This document shows positions 34,550 to 47,400 of a DNA stretch of 64,000 nt, piece after piece. A model generated the notes under the pieces. That model saw only the letters and a list, made by a program, of their open reading frames with translations. It was not told the origin of the DNA and did no database searches. The stretch spans positions 84,279,189 through 84,343,188 of the forward strand of contig OV884009.1 in assembly GCA_930367205.1 (NCBI GenBank), given 5' to 3'. Origin of the DNA: Acanthosoma haemorrhoidale. Lineage: Eukaryota; Arthropoda; Insecta; Hemiptera; Acanthosomatidae. The stretch's first letter is position 1. The number at the start of each line of letters is the position of its first letter. The position numbers and the translations under genes were made by a program.

Positions 34550-34760
34550 TTTTCAATGGTCGCTGCGAGGGTTGAATCGAGTGGAGCCTTGTCACTAATG
34601 GATAAAGTCAGCGGGCCTGGAGTGGCTTTGTCAACGCCGGCAATGGGCCACATAAAAGAAGATGATTACAGCGACAAACATTGGCATCGGAGGCAAACGG
34701 GTCGGTCGATCCCCACAGCGGCTCCAGGCAGGAGGCAGCTCTACCCCAGCTCCCATATTT
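34550..34760. other. GC-rich island
   Basis: About 200 bases of clearly higher G+C than the flanks, with overlapping 68- and 88-codon frames on the plus strand. Neither frame has a recognisable domain. Similar isolated islands occur at 2222-2394, 21930-22110 and 61840-62010. Confidence 0.4.
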
Positions 34761-36466
34761 AAAATTCACGTACTTCTGCATCCAACAGCATATTCACATC
34801 ATGACGACAATTCCACGGACTTGTCCATGCTGGAAATGAGGTGTGTATACTCAAAACCAGTTCCATTCACATTTTTACAGAAGTTCCTTTTAGATTTTTT
34901 TGCAACCATCTCATTCCCAAATGCTTAGGACAAAACAATTTCCTCCCATCCGAAAATCACGTTCAAAGTTAAACTTTAAAAGTGATGCTTCCCGAGTGTC
35001 TTTACGTTGTATTTTTGTTAGCCCTGTTTTTTTCTGTTTATCTAACTCTTTTCTCTTCTGTGCTACCATTAAAACTATCAGATTTCGATAACTTTATATA
35101 GAAACCTTTTGGCCTCACTTAACTTTTGGAAATATAGATTAACTTTAGATTGTGGGCAATAACGATATCGATACGAATGAACATGATTAAAGGTACGAGA
35201 ATATTAACACAAGAAATGTTAGCTTAGTCTTGTCAACTTTTTTTTCCCTACGATTTTGTTGGGTTATCAAATTTTGTGAAAATTTTATATTTTTGAACCG
35301 TTAACTTTTTTTTTTAAACCTTTCATTTTTTTAAATATTATTTATCTACCGAGTAATTTTTGTACTTGTTTTACGAAAGTCAACAGTTAGTGCATAGCAA
35401 AAAGTTGTTGCTTACCCAGCACGCTTGAAAACCATCTCCATCCAAAATTGCAGAAGTAGTAAATTTAACCTTAAAACAATTCAAAAATGTCAAAAAACTG
35501 ATCTTCATGATAACGGGACGTTCTTTCTTTCCTGAAAACTGGTTTTGAAAGTACATAGACATACTGTAAACACTTCCCTGTATGCCTAGTTCGACCATAG
35601 AAGCTAGACACCGTTCATTAGCCTTGTAATGCAGCTCAGATAATTAACTCTTCACATAGCTAGACACAGAGGTCTCACTACTCCCTTCTAATCAAACATC
35701 TAACTGAGTAAGGAGTATAGTGGGCACTTATCTTTTTGAAACTGCCTGTTCACCAGTTGTTTTGCTCCCCAAAATAATTCCAGACATAATAACTCTACAT
35801 CTAATGTTTCCCTGCAAGACCACTAACCAAGCTAATATCAAATCCATTTAGCTACCCTCACGTATCGTTTCGATTAGATGCAGTCTTTTTTCAACCATGG
35901 TTAGCTATTGATATAGGATAGGCCAGATGTCCAAGCTTCTACCCAGGCTAATAATCAGGAGAAATAGTGTAATCATTACGACAGCTCATGATATTCCTAG
36001 CATCAATCAAAACTACTCAAAATTAACTGTAAAGTTTAACACATTGAAGGAAACTTACATTGTGAAAAGATATACTTGTGGTTCCAAGGATCAGTAGTCT
36101 CTTTATTTTATTGACTCATTTTATTGATGTGAAAACATATTTTAAATTGTTCCAGTACTGGTTCCATCAAAGTAAGAGAGGTGACAAAATTATGTCGCTA
36201 TTGTTTTCACGTATGTACTGAGTATCGTGTGGCCAAGTGCAGTGTACGTTCAAAAAAGTCAACATATCTCCAAGTGGGAACACGTTCCTTGGCACTTGCG
36301 TGATAGAACGGTAGGAAGGAAAAGTTGAGTCTCGATATCGCGGGCGATTTTGATATTGACATTGTTAGCAATCAACCAAAACGGAATTGGGAAACGAACA
36401 CAAAAACCCATGAGCCAACGAGGCCCTTTGGTAGTAATTGACACAACAGCCTGTCTGATCTGTTCT

Positions 36467-36661
36467 CTACGTTTGGTGGGCTTGGAAAATTATTGTACTC
36501 CATATGGAAGTGCGACGGGTGAATTCGGACGCACATGTTTCTCTGCCTGGCAGATCACTTCCCCGGTGTGATTTCGGTAAAGTTATAACTCTGCAAGTAA
36601 CTGCTACAGTACATGTAATGCCAATGAGCAGAACACACAACCCTGTTTCAGTAGCCTTCAT
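36467..36661 (-). CDS. Short frame with possible signal peptide (doubtful)
   Basis: A 64-codon frame whose N-terminus MKATETGLCVLLIGITCTVAV reads like a secretory signal peptide: a charged start, a hydrophobic core and a small-residue exit. The remaining 40 residues include three cysteines, counting the one right after the core, but match no family I know. The ATG has A at -3, which is favourable in insects. It ends at a stop with no obvious splice donor before it. It could be a first exon, a small secreted peptide or chance. Neighbouring frames do not extend it convincingly. Confidence 0.2.
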   Translation of the reverse strand: MKATETGLCVLLIGITCTVAVTCRVITLPKSHRGSDLPGRETCASEFTRRTSIWSTIIFQAHQT

Positions 36662-37654
36662 GATTTCTTAAATCTTTAGTCCGATCTCAGAACCTATTGA
36701 AGACTTAATGCTATGAATATTTCCTCATATTTAAATAAATTTAGTTCATTTTTTTAAAACAATAATCTATTGTAAACCAATAAACGTAATTGGGTATTTA
36801 ATGTCATTCGAACTGATTTCAATTTTTTTTTTACCAGGTGGCTTTAAAAATGACGGATATGGTCCAATAAGTAAAATTAAATATATTTGTCAATAATGCT
36901 GTTCTATACATCATTTAATAAGCATAATTAAACCATGGCTAGTCCATAATTCCCATGTCGATCAATAAGTCCCATTAATTTTTAATATATATTCATATTA
37001 AAACTCATATGATTATCATTATATATCAAAACAAAGTAAATTAGTAAAAAAATTAAAACAGTGCAATTTACAATCTGTTTAAATCTGTGATTTCTTTACA
37101 ATAAATTAAAGAAAACAAATTTTATATTTCTAAAAATAAAATTGTTACTGCTATATGTATAAACCATTCTGTAATGATTAAGTAATCATAATGTGGACAG
37201 AAACTAAAAATATAATTGGTGTATTGAGTCGTGAGATGGGAAGTACAATTAAGTCGATACAGGGAGTTAGAAGAAGTAAATTGGACCTTTTTTTTTTTCA
37301 GCGATTCATGTGAAATGACTTTTTAAACAGATTCTAAATTTATCAGGGATGAAAGGTCCTTAGAGGCATCGATCATCGTTCACTGGCCGTTTGATCGATG
37401 CCGCCACCTCTCTCACAAATTCGTTCAGATTACTGGAGCAAGTTCCAGGCGAACTTATGATCGTCACACGTTCGGAGCTAGAGGGACTTTATACAGTTAT
37501 AATTGCCAAGGAACACGGTAGAGGCTTTACTTTCTAACATTTGCGTCGAAATCGTTTTTTATCTATTTGTTCTACGACAGCGGTCATAAAAATGATCCAA
37601 TCAATCCAAAACCGGTAGGTACGCTGATCCCATCGACTGATCAAATATTTTTTT

Positions 37655-37830
37655 TTTTCCCGGGGCTGGTCAAGGATCAATCAGCCTCTTGAAGATAAAT
37701 GAGTAGCTACTTGAATAAACACATAGCAAATCCAATTTATAAAACCAATATAAACATTGAAAGGTATGGTCAAAAACGCTTGCTCCTCAGCAAACTAACG
37801 CAACAACCTTGGTCATACCTTTTCATAACG
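37655..37830 (+). mobile_element. SINE-like body fragment
   Basis: GGCTGGTCAAGG, CCTCTTGAAGATA, TAGCTACTTGAATAAA and TTTATA match in order the central part of the SINE-like copy at 39.94-40.24 kb. The tRNA-like head is missing or unrecognisable. Confidence 0.65.
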
Positions 37831-38572
37831 TGTTGCGTCTTGAATTTATTTTGATAGTACACATCAATATTTCTTATAATAGGGTTTTATTTTAGTTATT
37901 AAAACTGATTGCAGACTAACATTAAGTGATCGCAATAGTTTAGTGTAGTGTTTTCTTACAATCATTTAATAATTATTTCGAGAACTCTTACAACCAGTAC
38001 TTAAGCCAATTTGTTTATTGTCCATTCACTTTCCTATTCCTAATTCGTTTATATACATTAAAATTTTAATTTTCTAATTATTTTTTATATTTTTTGATGT
38101 TCGTTGTTTGAGAATGTATAGAAAGGGTATGAGTGCTATTGTAAAAATAAACAACTATGGCAAAAAACGTAGATTGATTAAAATATTCAATTTTTCAGCT
38201 GTCTTTTGGTTTATATTAATTTTAAATTCAACTCACCCTAACAGGTATAAAGTGAAATTTTTTATATAGGTAGGATTTTTCGGCTTTTTCAATTTATATC
38301 ATATGGATTAAATAAAATTTTGGACAGTAAACCTTTAAAAGAATCTTTGATATAATTCATTAAAAATGTCTGCTGGTCTTCAGTTCAAGTAGTTTCAAGA
38401 CATCGAACCCATAATTGGGAAAGTTGAACTTGAGTTGGGCCAGGGGTGGGGGGCACAGCGTGGCAGTGTCTGTTTCACTGTGAGAACTTTTACACGGAAT
38501 GAAATTAATAAATAAAACAAGTAAATATCAGTGAAATTGTAGAATGCATTAACGCTTGGTAAGTACGGGTTT

Positions 38573-38797
38573 TTATCCACACCCTCCGATCAATCCTCGT
38601 CTCCACAGAAGTAGTACAACCCCCCGAACTGTGGGACCAGAGTGCCCCCTGGGTCCGGCTGGCCCCTGAGGGTTGCAGGCTCTGCTCTCGACCTTAAGCT
38701 CTTTCCGGTTCCAATCAATAACTACTGATAGTTGATGATCAAACAAGTTCTTCCTTCTTATAAAAACGCCCATATACCTGTTGTATCGATCAACCAA
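38573..38797 (-). other. Frame with four collagen-like triplets (doubtful)
   Basis: The frame contains GPAGPRGHSGPT, four consecutive Gly-X-Y triplets, preceded in the DNA by CAACCCTCAG, which could be a splice acceptor. The stretch would be only 36 bases to the next possible donor, and upstream lacks a clear pyrimidine tract. No other Gly-X-Y run is near. The local DNA is GC-rich, which favours Gly and Pro codons, so chance is the likelier explanation. Confidence 0.15.
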
Positions 38798-38997
38798 AAC
38801 CCTTCGGAGAAATGGTTCAAAGAGTCGTTATAAAGTCAAATTTAAAGAAACAAAGAACTGAGCCTTCATTCATTCGTCCAACTTTATGCGCCACTTAATT
38901 TGACTGCACCATCTGCCATAGTATAACAATCAAAAATTATTTTTTCTTAATTTTTTCCATGTAACATTCTTTTACATAAATTAATTATTTTAAATAG

Positions 38998-39295
38998 AAA
39001 TATTTTATTGAGATAAAATTACAATCCGCCATATTGGGTAATTTTAGTAAATTATGACCAATTATAATTCATACAATATTTACCAATTCACAATGCTCAG
39101 AGATATCTCAATCCTTAGGTTATCACCTTTCTCGCATGCGGAGAAAGCGGAGTCTTGGAAAATCCCTCACCCTCCTCGATCAGCCGCGTCACCGGTAACG
39201 TACTAGTGGCTGACCAAGAGCGCGAGACCAATGGAACCTCAACACATGATTGGAGAAACTAGCTGTTGTGTGAACTTCACTATGGAAGAGTATAA
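38998..39295 (-). mobile_element. Jockey 3' copy, minus strand (left arm of a head-to-head pair)
   Basis: The reversed tail (TTTTATTGAGATAAAATTAC) is followed by 3' UTR landmarks GGAGTCTTGG and CATGATTGGAGAAACT. It ends near 39295, where a second copy starts in the other direction. Confidence 0.8.
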
Positions 39296-39297
39296 GT

Positions 39298-39478
39298 AAC
39301 CCTCTTCATGGACACTTGTGGACTTGGGGGGCCTCTGGGATGTTTGTAAATATCGTATGAATGAGCAAGTGAATGATGAATTGTAAATATGGTATGAATG
39401 ATAACATTAATCTCAATTACTTATTTCCTGATAAAAAGGCAGATTGTAATTTTATCTTAATAAAAATTGTTTTAAAAA
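39298..39478 (+). mobile_element. Jockey 3' copy, plus strand (right arm of a head-to-head pair)
   Basis: Starts at the GTGGACTTGGGGGGCC block and runs through GTATGAATGA to a full tail, GGCAGATTGTAATTTTATC with AATAAAA. Both this copy and its left neighbour contain the tail, so twin priming of a single insertion cannot explain the pair. Confidence 0.85.
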
Positions 39479-39599
39479 CCTAAACCTTCATGGACCAGAA
39501 AACACCTACCTACTTTGCCGTTTTTTTATATATCAACAGACGTACGTCTTCAGCATGAAGAGATGGGATTAGTTAACGATCCTGAAAACGCGAGAGCTC

Positions 39600-39920
39600 A
39601 CTAGTAGTGCTCATTTAATTACCTCTGCACCTCTCTACCTAACCCGCTAGATTTAGTGTTGGCAATGTCAGCTTCCACAACCTTCCCAGTGGAGTTTCCT
39701 GGCTCCTGACTACTAAAGTATTATATCTTTGGAAGAGACCACTTCCATGCAAACGAAGGCTTATGGGGCCCTTAAAAGCACCACATCGTCTATCTCAGTG
39801 GTCTAGTCCGTTCACGTTTGGGACCAGGATGGTTTTCGCCCACACTCATATACTGAGACTGAACTCGTCCTATGAAGGAACACTGAAGGGTCTTACATAA
39901 ATAATCTACATGACTGTACC
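39600..39920 (+). repeat. Diverged fragment of the solo-LTR family
   Basis: On the plus strand it follows the interior of the LTRs found at 43.6, 55.3 and 58.2 kb. Landmarks in order are ACCTCT, TTGGCAATGTCAG, CCCAGTGG, GAAGAGACC, TTTGGGA.C.GGATGGTTTTCGCC and ACATAAAT. Both LTR ends are missing. It is the oldest-looking member. Confidence 0.6.
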
Positions 39921-39936
39921 TGTGGAATATGTATAT

Positions 39937-40240
39937 ACCGACCGTCCCCGTAGTGGTTAGAATGCTGACGATAAGTAGGTTCGAACTCCGCCCCACCCTG
40001 ATATTTTTCCTTTGGGTAATGGGTCTGGTCAAGGTTATATCAACCTCTTGAGGATATAGGAATAGCTACTTGAACAAAGAAGTAGCGAACCCGTTTATAT
40101 AAACTAAATGTAAGGTTGGGGAGTAACGCTAAGTGCTAATTATGCACCCATCTCAGCGCCACTTACCAGGTATGACAACAGCCATGGGTCGGACCACCTC
40201 TTGATGAGGTGCTACCCAAGGGGTTGCACACACACACATA
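39937..40240 (+). mobile_element. SINE-like element with tRNA-like head
   Basis: The head contains TAGTGGTTAGAATG (A-box-like, 39951) and GGTTCGAACTCC (B-box, 39978). The boxes start only 27 bases apart, so roughly a tRNA arm seems to have been lost. The body holds the block shared with 37655-37830 and the element ends in a short CA run at 40227. Pol III transcription is inferred from the boxes. The partner enzyme is unknown. Confidence 0.6.
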
Positions 40241-40245
40241 TGTTT

Positions 40246-43200
40246 TTATATTTATATTGATTTAATTTCAACAGTTTTTATTTGATTACTTTAAACTATA
40301 CAAACTATTTAGAATTAATTAGCATTAATCTTTAATCATTATTCCTTAATAGGCTTTTATTAACATACTTCATAGCTACAAGTGATATTTTAATATTGTA
40401 AAATTTAACGTTATTAAATTGATAAAGTTACTCCTAGTTTGTGTACATGGACGTAACATTTTCTGAACAATGAATAAGTTGGAAGTAGGTGACGGTATAT
40501 CTAGTGCGGACACAGCGTGGTCTAAATTGCTTGGACAGCCATTATTTTCCTTTAGCAATTACTTACGCTCCGGTTACCAGGTGGCGGAAGGTAATGCTTG
40601 TAAGGGCGAGTATCAGCAAGTAATTAGTCATCAAGCAATTAACGAGAAAAGTATGCAGGTACAGTATTGTAATAGCTTTTCAAGTAATAAATTACTGAAA
40701 AGTTACAGTCAATTGAAGCTAGTTTTCTGAGGCGCACAGTGAAACTTTTTTTTTTTGTAAATGAGACTTCTAAGTCTGAAGATAACAGACCAAAGGCAAT
40801 TGAGAAGCATATTTAAGGTAAATGCAACGTCATTCCGTCATTATAAATAATTACAAATTTATCACGAGTTTGAAATAGCTTAATGAAATAATAATCTAAT
40901 TAGAGATTATCAGCACGTATTTAAAAATATTACCGTTCAGATGTGCCTTTTCTCATCAGTTTGTTTTCAGAATGTCTGTGTATTCCACATTTGTGGCAGT
41001 AGAATTTTTTTTAAACTTAAAAATTGTTGTATATTCCAAAACTCCCACGATGAAGAAGAGGATTTATAAATTATAAATAAATTGTTTACAAGCTATTTAA
41101 AAATAACTAAATCTCCGTGAAGAATTATGAAAGGTCATCAATGAATTGAAATGTGGAAAAAAAATATGTTTCTAAGTTATTTCAGTAACTTATCAAAGTA
41201 AATATCTACGTCCGTTAATTCTCGCCGATGTATTTACTAACACTACTTTCACAGAGAGGGATGATATTTTGTTTTAAACTTAAGTTTTAAGTTATGTCCC
41301 AAGAAACACTTTTATTGTTGCATTAATTATTTTTATTTTATTTCTTACTATATATAGATCGATGTTGGCTGCCAGCTTAAATGCAACTTTTTTGTTTTTA
41401 ATGGTTGTTGTTTTAATGACATACTGTACAGACTTTTTGTTGATATGTTGTTATTTTTGGTTTCTTATAGGTAAATCCTATCGACTTTATTTACTAAAAG
41501 CAGATAAACAATTTTTATCTTATTTTATACATATTATTATCTTTCACATAGAGGTTTACTTTATTTTACATTGACATTATTTCACATTGACATTATTTTA
41601 TTATTTGTTATTATGATGTCTTTTTATGTGCCAGGTGTGAATTTTTCATGTAAACATTAATTTTATTCGTTGGAGATTTTGTCCCGGAATATTTTTTTTC
41701 TATTCTATTCTAATGAAAATATTCATCCAGTAATAACAGATGTTCGGTTATGCAAGATCGGATGCTCCAGTAAATGACTATTTCGTGCCAAAGATATGAC
41801 CAGTAATTTTTTCTCAGTAAAGTAAGGATTGAGAGAGAACGGAGTTAGGAGTGAGAATATCAGTGAAATTGTGGAGCCGTCGTTTGCATCGGCCCACTCG
41901 GTTGGGACGATAAGGAAATGAAAGTGGGAAGTGGAGAAGGAGGGAAGACCCAACCAGAGCTGCCACTTGATGCAGGCTGGGAGCAGCAAGATTTTGATCG
42001 ATGTTCCTGTAGTGATTATACGACAAGCTGGTCCCTTTCAGCCAGCAGACCAATCCATGACAATTCCCCTTCGTGTAGCAAGAATCAAAATTCAAATGAA
42101 ATTGCTGTTTGTAAAAAGTGGTATCTTTATTATTGATAGATATAAGTGATACTTGAGTGAACCAGTTCCCAATGTCTGCGATAGGTTTTTTTTGTTTTTT
42201 ACAAGCAGTTATATATAAATTATTCATCATTAATCTATAATGACTTGGATTAGTATACGATGTTATTGATTTTATAAATATTATCCTTCCCTAGTTCCGG
42301 GAATAAAACTCAGACCTTCGCTCACCCTATTTGAATGACCTCCTTCACTTACTAGTCCCATAGACCAAAAAACTACGTACTAACATTCATCTATTTTTGC
42401 AAGGTTTTGAACTCCGAAAAGATGTCTATTAAACTTGTATAGTTATCTTGAATTATTTTTTTTAATATAGGATATAGACATATATGCACAAGATACATTA
42501 CAAGATAAAGATAGGTGCATTGTTTGTTGTGCAGCACACAAACAGAAGAAGAACAGACCCGTAGCGGTTTTCCCCCACACCAGCAAATTTTTGGTTCATT
42601 AAATATATCCCACATTTCAACATTAACCTTTGAAGTGCTTCTTGAGCTAGGCAAGTACCCTGCCCTTTACTTTTCAGAATGAGTAATTTTCGATTAAAAT
42701 GGAGACCGCTGGCTGAGTGAACTAAAGGTAGAGTTGGGGCAGTGGAGGACTAAATATAAGTCGCGAATTCTGAGAAAATTCACGGAAAGTAAATGACATC
42801 GCTTTACTACAATTTTAGTCAAATTCAAAAATATTTTGTAACTCGCTGGGACCTTATCTTACACACCTCACCGGGGTGTACCTAACTCCAAGCCCAGGGA
42901 CAATTAGTCAAGTGGAGACCAAACTTGAGAAGAGCTAGGATCCATCTTCCATTTATTTTGTCTTTCATTATTTTTAATTTTATTTCATTTTCATGTAAAT
43001 ACATTATCTGTTTCACTCTATACAGCCCACTCAATTCAAAACAATGTCAGCACCTTTTCTATAATTAAACGATAAAACGTCATATCAACGCTATTTACGC
43101 CGTTTCATAATGAAACAATAGAATTCACCTTGGAAGTGGGGTTGGTATGTTTTCTTATAAAGTAATATGTTAGGGCAATGGGGTATTGGGTGTTTTGGTG

Positions 43201-43632
43201 TAACATTTTGTCGAAAGAGGAGTGTGATACGTGGGGCACCTAAGGTAAACGGTGTTAATTTATGGTCATTTATGTGTTGGACAGAAAGCTGAAAATACAG
43301 CAGAGTTCAAAGGTAAAATCGTATTGTGGGTGATGATTTGCTGGCCACAAAAAAAATGTTCCTGATTTTACTATTGATCAAAGCCGATTTCCAATGAAGC
43401 ATTAACTCACATGTTATTAGTAAATACACAATTTTTATTATTTAATGATAAGTCAATTTACATTATACCATCAAATATATCTTATATTTCAACAATGAAA
43501 TAGCGAAAGGGAACGTTGTTGGTGTGTTTTTGTCTCATTAGACAAATATGTTGCATGCATGCTTGTATGTATGAGCGTATGTTTGTAACACGATATAACG
43601 AGACATATAACAAATTGAACGAGAAAAGACAA
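40246..43632. other. Intergenic, no gene recognised
   Basis: AT-rich. An 86-codon plus-strand frame at 40470-40730 has no domain. Near 41569-41598 an 18-base unit (ACATTGACATTATTTC/T) is duplicated in tandem. Frames around 41810-42230 overlap on both strands and look like chance. Confidence 0.5.
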
Positions 43633-44473
43633 TGTTGGGTCGTCACGAGGGGGGCCTAGTTACCCTAGCCCTAGTAACGTAGTGAGAGTTGAATAGGCTA
43701 TGACTTGGACGATTGCTTTATGGCGGATCTTACTACTGAGCTATCTGACTCCGTATCTGATAGGTATGTGCCCCGACAGTGCACAATGTTCAGGAAAATA
43801 GGAACAGCGTAAGTATTATAGGTAATTTATGTGGTCTCGGAATGAGCACGAATTCACACCCGGTGTCTAAGGGTAGGCGAAAACCATCCGGATCCCAAAG
43901 GCGAGTGTGAACCGGAGAGAGGCAGACTGGATCGCTGGAGGAGACGCTACTAGGTAAAGTTTGTAAGGCCCTAGAGACTGTCGTCCGCAAGGAAGAGAAC
44001 TCTTCCAAGGAGGTGCTAGTTGCTAGTTTTAGCGAGACAAAGGCAGAGAATCCCACTACAAAGGTGTGGAGTCTGACAACGCCGGACTAAAACATGACAA
44101 GACTAGGATAGAAGTGTAGAGGTTTCCATAAATGAAAAGGCCAATTCTCGAAACATCAGTTCAGCTGCAAGTACCAGTCCAGAGGTGAGACATGGCTTAA
44201 ACGAATTGTCGGCCAAAACTAGGGGGGATATATAGCCCAAAACAGCCAATCGCATTGCAGGCCTGGAAGAGCAGCCCCTCCAGGGGCTGAATTCTAGGAA
44301 CCCCTGGCAGCCTCTGAACTCGTCTGCAGCTATTTCATTTACGATATTTACACTGATATGACTTTGTGGTTTAGTAATATTATTTACATTTGTTTACAAT
44401 ATATTATAACTAATTTACAATATATACAATACAGTAGAGGGTGATTTATCTTATGTAGTTAGTGGCCGCTACA
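43633..44473 (-). repeat. Solo LTR, 841 bp
   Basis: Minus-strand LTR starting TGTAGCGGCCACTAACTACA and ending ACGACCCAACA. The flanks are GACAA (43628-43632) and TACAA (44474-44478), a 5-bp duplication with one change. It aligns along its length with the LTR at 58175-59044. There is no internal element sequence, so it is a solo LTR left by recombination between two LTRs. Confidence 0.85.
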
Positions 44474-47400
44474 TACAATAATCATAATAATAATAGCAAT
44501 AAATTTAAAGCTTTTTGACGTCACAGCTCAGAAGCTCTAAGAGGAGAGGTTTTGTTTTTTCTCCATATTAAATACGTTAAGGGTATTAGAATTTCAAAGA
44601 TATTACAAAAATCGTATGGAGAGGTGACATCAGGCTTTTTCTCTTTGCCGGAGACTTCAATATTTTATTTATTAAATTTTTAGCTTCTTAATACCTTATC
44701 TCTCTAAAAGGTTAGTTTCAGTGACAGATAAAAAGAAAAAAAAAAAAGAAAATGAACTACGCTTTTATCAAAGATACGAAGTACTTCTTTCACAATTATT
44801 TTAGAAAGTAATTAAGCAACAAATCGTACACAGTGTACATGGATATTGAATCCTCCCTTTGTCCTTCCATTATTTCATTTTTTTAAATAAATTACAATTT
44901 AATTCCTGTTTGACGTAAGAAAAGCTGATAAAAAATAAACTAAATGTACATATACTAATTAATAAAAAAATAGGAAGGCCTGCTGATGCTTGAAATTCGT
45001 ATTTTTATAAGATCAATTAAAAAATAAATAAAAGGATATCAATTTTCAGAACTACACGTTTCATGCTATAATATACTACTTATAACAAGACGGTTTGATA
45101 AAACTTGGATCGTAACCTGAGCAACTACGGTAACAAATGGTTTCTCAAGATATAATTCCCTTTTATAGTCAAATAGCTGGCCTTAAAATAAGGCAGTAAT
45201 ATGGCTCGCTGGTTTTATTAAACCTTGTTTATAGTGCTGATTTTAACAGTTTATGATAAGCGCCACTATAGGTGTTGAGGAAACTTGGACGGAATGCTGT
45301 GATGGCACCCATAAACAATTTCATATTGCCTCAAGTTTCGCTTTCGGTGGTTAGCCACTGCGCAAATATTAAAAGGCGAACTCTTGGCTAATTGAGAACT
45401 TTCACTATTACCGAAAAAAAAAAAAAAAAAATGGGCAAGATTTTTCCACTTGATTGCTCTAAACGAGTTTTGCAAGTCGCACCGTTTGTTTCAAATATTA
45501 ATTTCGAAGATATGATTAAAATTTTCTTACTTATATTTTATTACATTGCAGGCTATTACAGGGAAGAGTTGTGAGTTTCAATAATCTAGGCATAGTATTA
45601 CCATGACTTGGTACTGCCATACTCTCTACTATACTCAAGCGAGAGGACATGAGCTGTAAAATAAATTACAATAATTGCCGACATCGGTCGAGCTGTCTGT
45701 CCCTCTGTACCCATTGGTCGTAAAGATCATTCAATCCATTTGAAATTTAAAAGGTCTATTTCAGAACACTCTCCTCGTGGCTTGGCCTTTGGATGTCTAA
45801 TATACAATAACGATATCCGAGAAGTATAAAAAATAAATTAAACTTGAAAAAAAGGTATACCGCGCATCTCTAAGTTATGAAATTTCTCAAGTTCCAACAC
45901 AGAAACTATCTAAGCTTTAGAGGCACAGTTCAAAGACAGTTAGGTAAAAAAAAATATTTGTTTAGCCAACAATACAATTCATTCAATATCATCAAAAACT
46001 AATTTCAAGTTTGCTTCTTTGTCAATATTTGAGTTGAGTATATATTTGTTCTTGTAAAAACAATCATTTTCACTAAAATGGCCAAAATACAAATACAATC
46101 ACCAAAAATTTCACAATGAAGTATTTATGATAAAAAATTACCAAGTATTTTGTTCGTAATCATCCGATAACTGTTTGAGAATTTTAATTGAGATCACTTT
46201 AGGAATCTCTCGGTATCGTTTCTTCTTCACTTATTTCGTTTTAGAAATTCTTGGTCTTGTAGTTCTCGCCAACCGTGGATAAGCGAGAATACGCTAGCGA
46301 GAGATGAAGCGTATTTAAGAGTCTATATCCTAGCTTCACTTTATACATTCAATGTGTACGCTATAGCCCTTTGATCAACCTGTTCAAGCTAAATTAGTGC
46401 ATTATCGTTTCATTTAACTTTTATTCTCTTAATTATTCTTCCTTTGGTTTAGTCGCAAATTTACGCTCACGTAACACTACTTTAGAAATAAAAACTAATG
46501 CAAAGTACCAATCTACCGTACTTAGCAAAAATAATGTCGTTATTGTCAGCAGATAAATGGTGCTTTACTAACATGAATAGGTATTCATGGATCAGAGGAA
46601 AAACTAACGCCAGACTAAAGATACAAATAAAATTTATCAATTATTTTTTAAGTTTTCTATATAGCATCACAATACATTATGTGTAGTTTGATATTTATGA
46701 TACCGAAAAGTTTGATATCTAACCAGCTATATTTTAATCGTAATGTTGGCTTAACGAACTTCTTCCACAAATAATTTGTTTTTAATTATTTTGCGAAATT
46801 TCAATTTTTACATTAGATGTTCATTAATGACGGTTCATTAATTAAAATTCCTTAATTTGATAAGTATTTTATAATAGTGATCCTGTTATTGTTGACATGA
46901 TGAAGAATTATCGAGTCTTTCCGATAAATCAAATGTTTCTCTATTGCCAAAATTTACAACCCACATCGGTCTTGAAACTTTAACTAAACGATAAAAATTT
47001 AGATGTCGTCCTTGCAGTTGGGTGATGATGGGATCCTGCGACAACTATTAATGGGGTTCATAAATAGAAAGTGGAAATGATGTTTCATGTTATACAGGGA
47101 GGACACTATCGATTGGTTATTCTGTAGAGGTGATCTTGTTTCCACCTGTTTAAGAAATATTATCAGTGTAGCTACTTAAAATAAATTTTTGACAGGAAAG
47201 TAAAGTTTTTTTTGTATACATGCATATATATTTTTAATGCTTTCATTAACTTTTTAAAACTCGAAAGTTTATTTCGTTCAAGCTCATGCTATCGTAAAAA
47301 CATAATCTATACAAATTATGTAAAATAGATAATTAAAAACATTTCACAAGTTAATTACTTCCGTAATCTTTGTAGTCATATTTTACTTTTATGACAGCAG

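Larger units (their letters stand above)
33709..37569. other. Intergenic, no confirmed gene
   Basis: Holds a 27-bp tandem duplication at 34078-34137, a GC-rich patch at 34550-34760 and a short frame with a possible signal peptide at 36467-36661 (listed separately). The remaining frames are short and overlap on both strands. A GC-richer patch at 37375-37490 has an ATCGATC-type palindromic area but no coding sense. Confidence 0.5.

Noticed and set aside
36259..36444. Cystine-knot hormone exon suggested by KCQGTCSHLEIC
   Set aside because: Only one short cysteine motif. The required flanking cysteines are absent and a stop follows immediately.
38573..38797. Collagen exon
   Set aside because: Only four Gly-X-Y triplets in a GC-rich patch, with weak splice signals and no neighbouring collagen sequence. 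Kept only as a low-confidence entry.
38998..39478. Twin-primed single Jockey insertion
   Set aside because: Both arms contain the same 3' tail. Twin priming would invert only a 5' segment without a tail.
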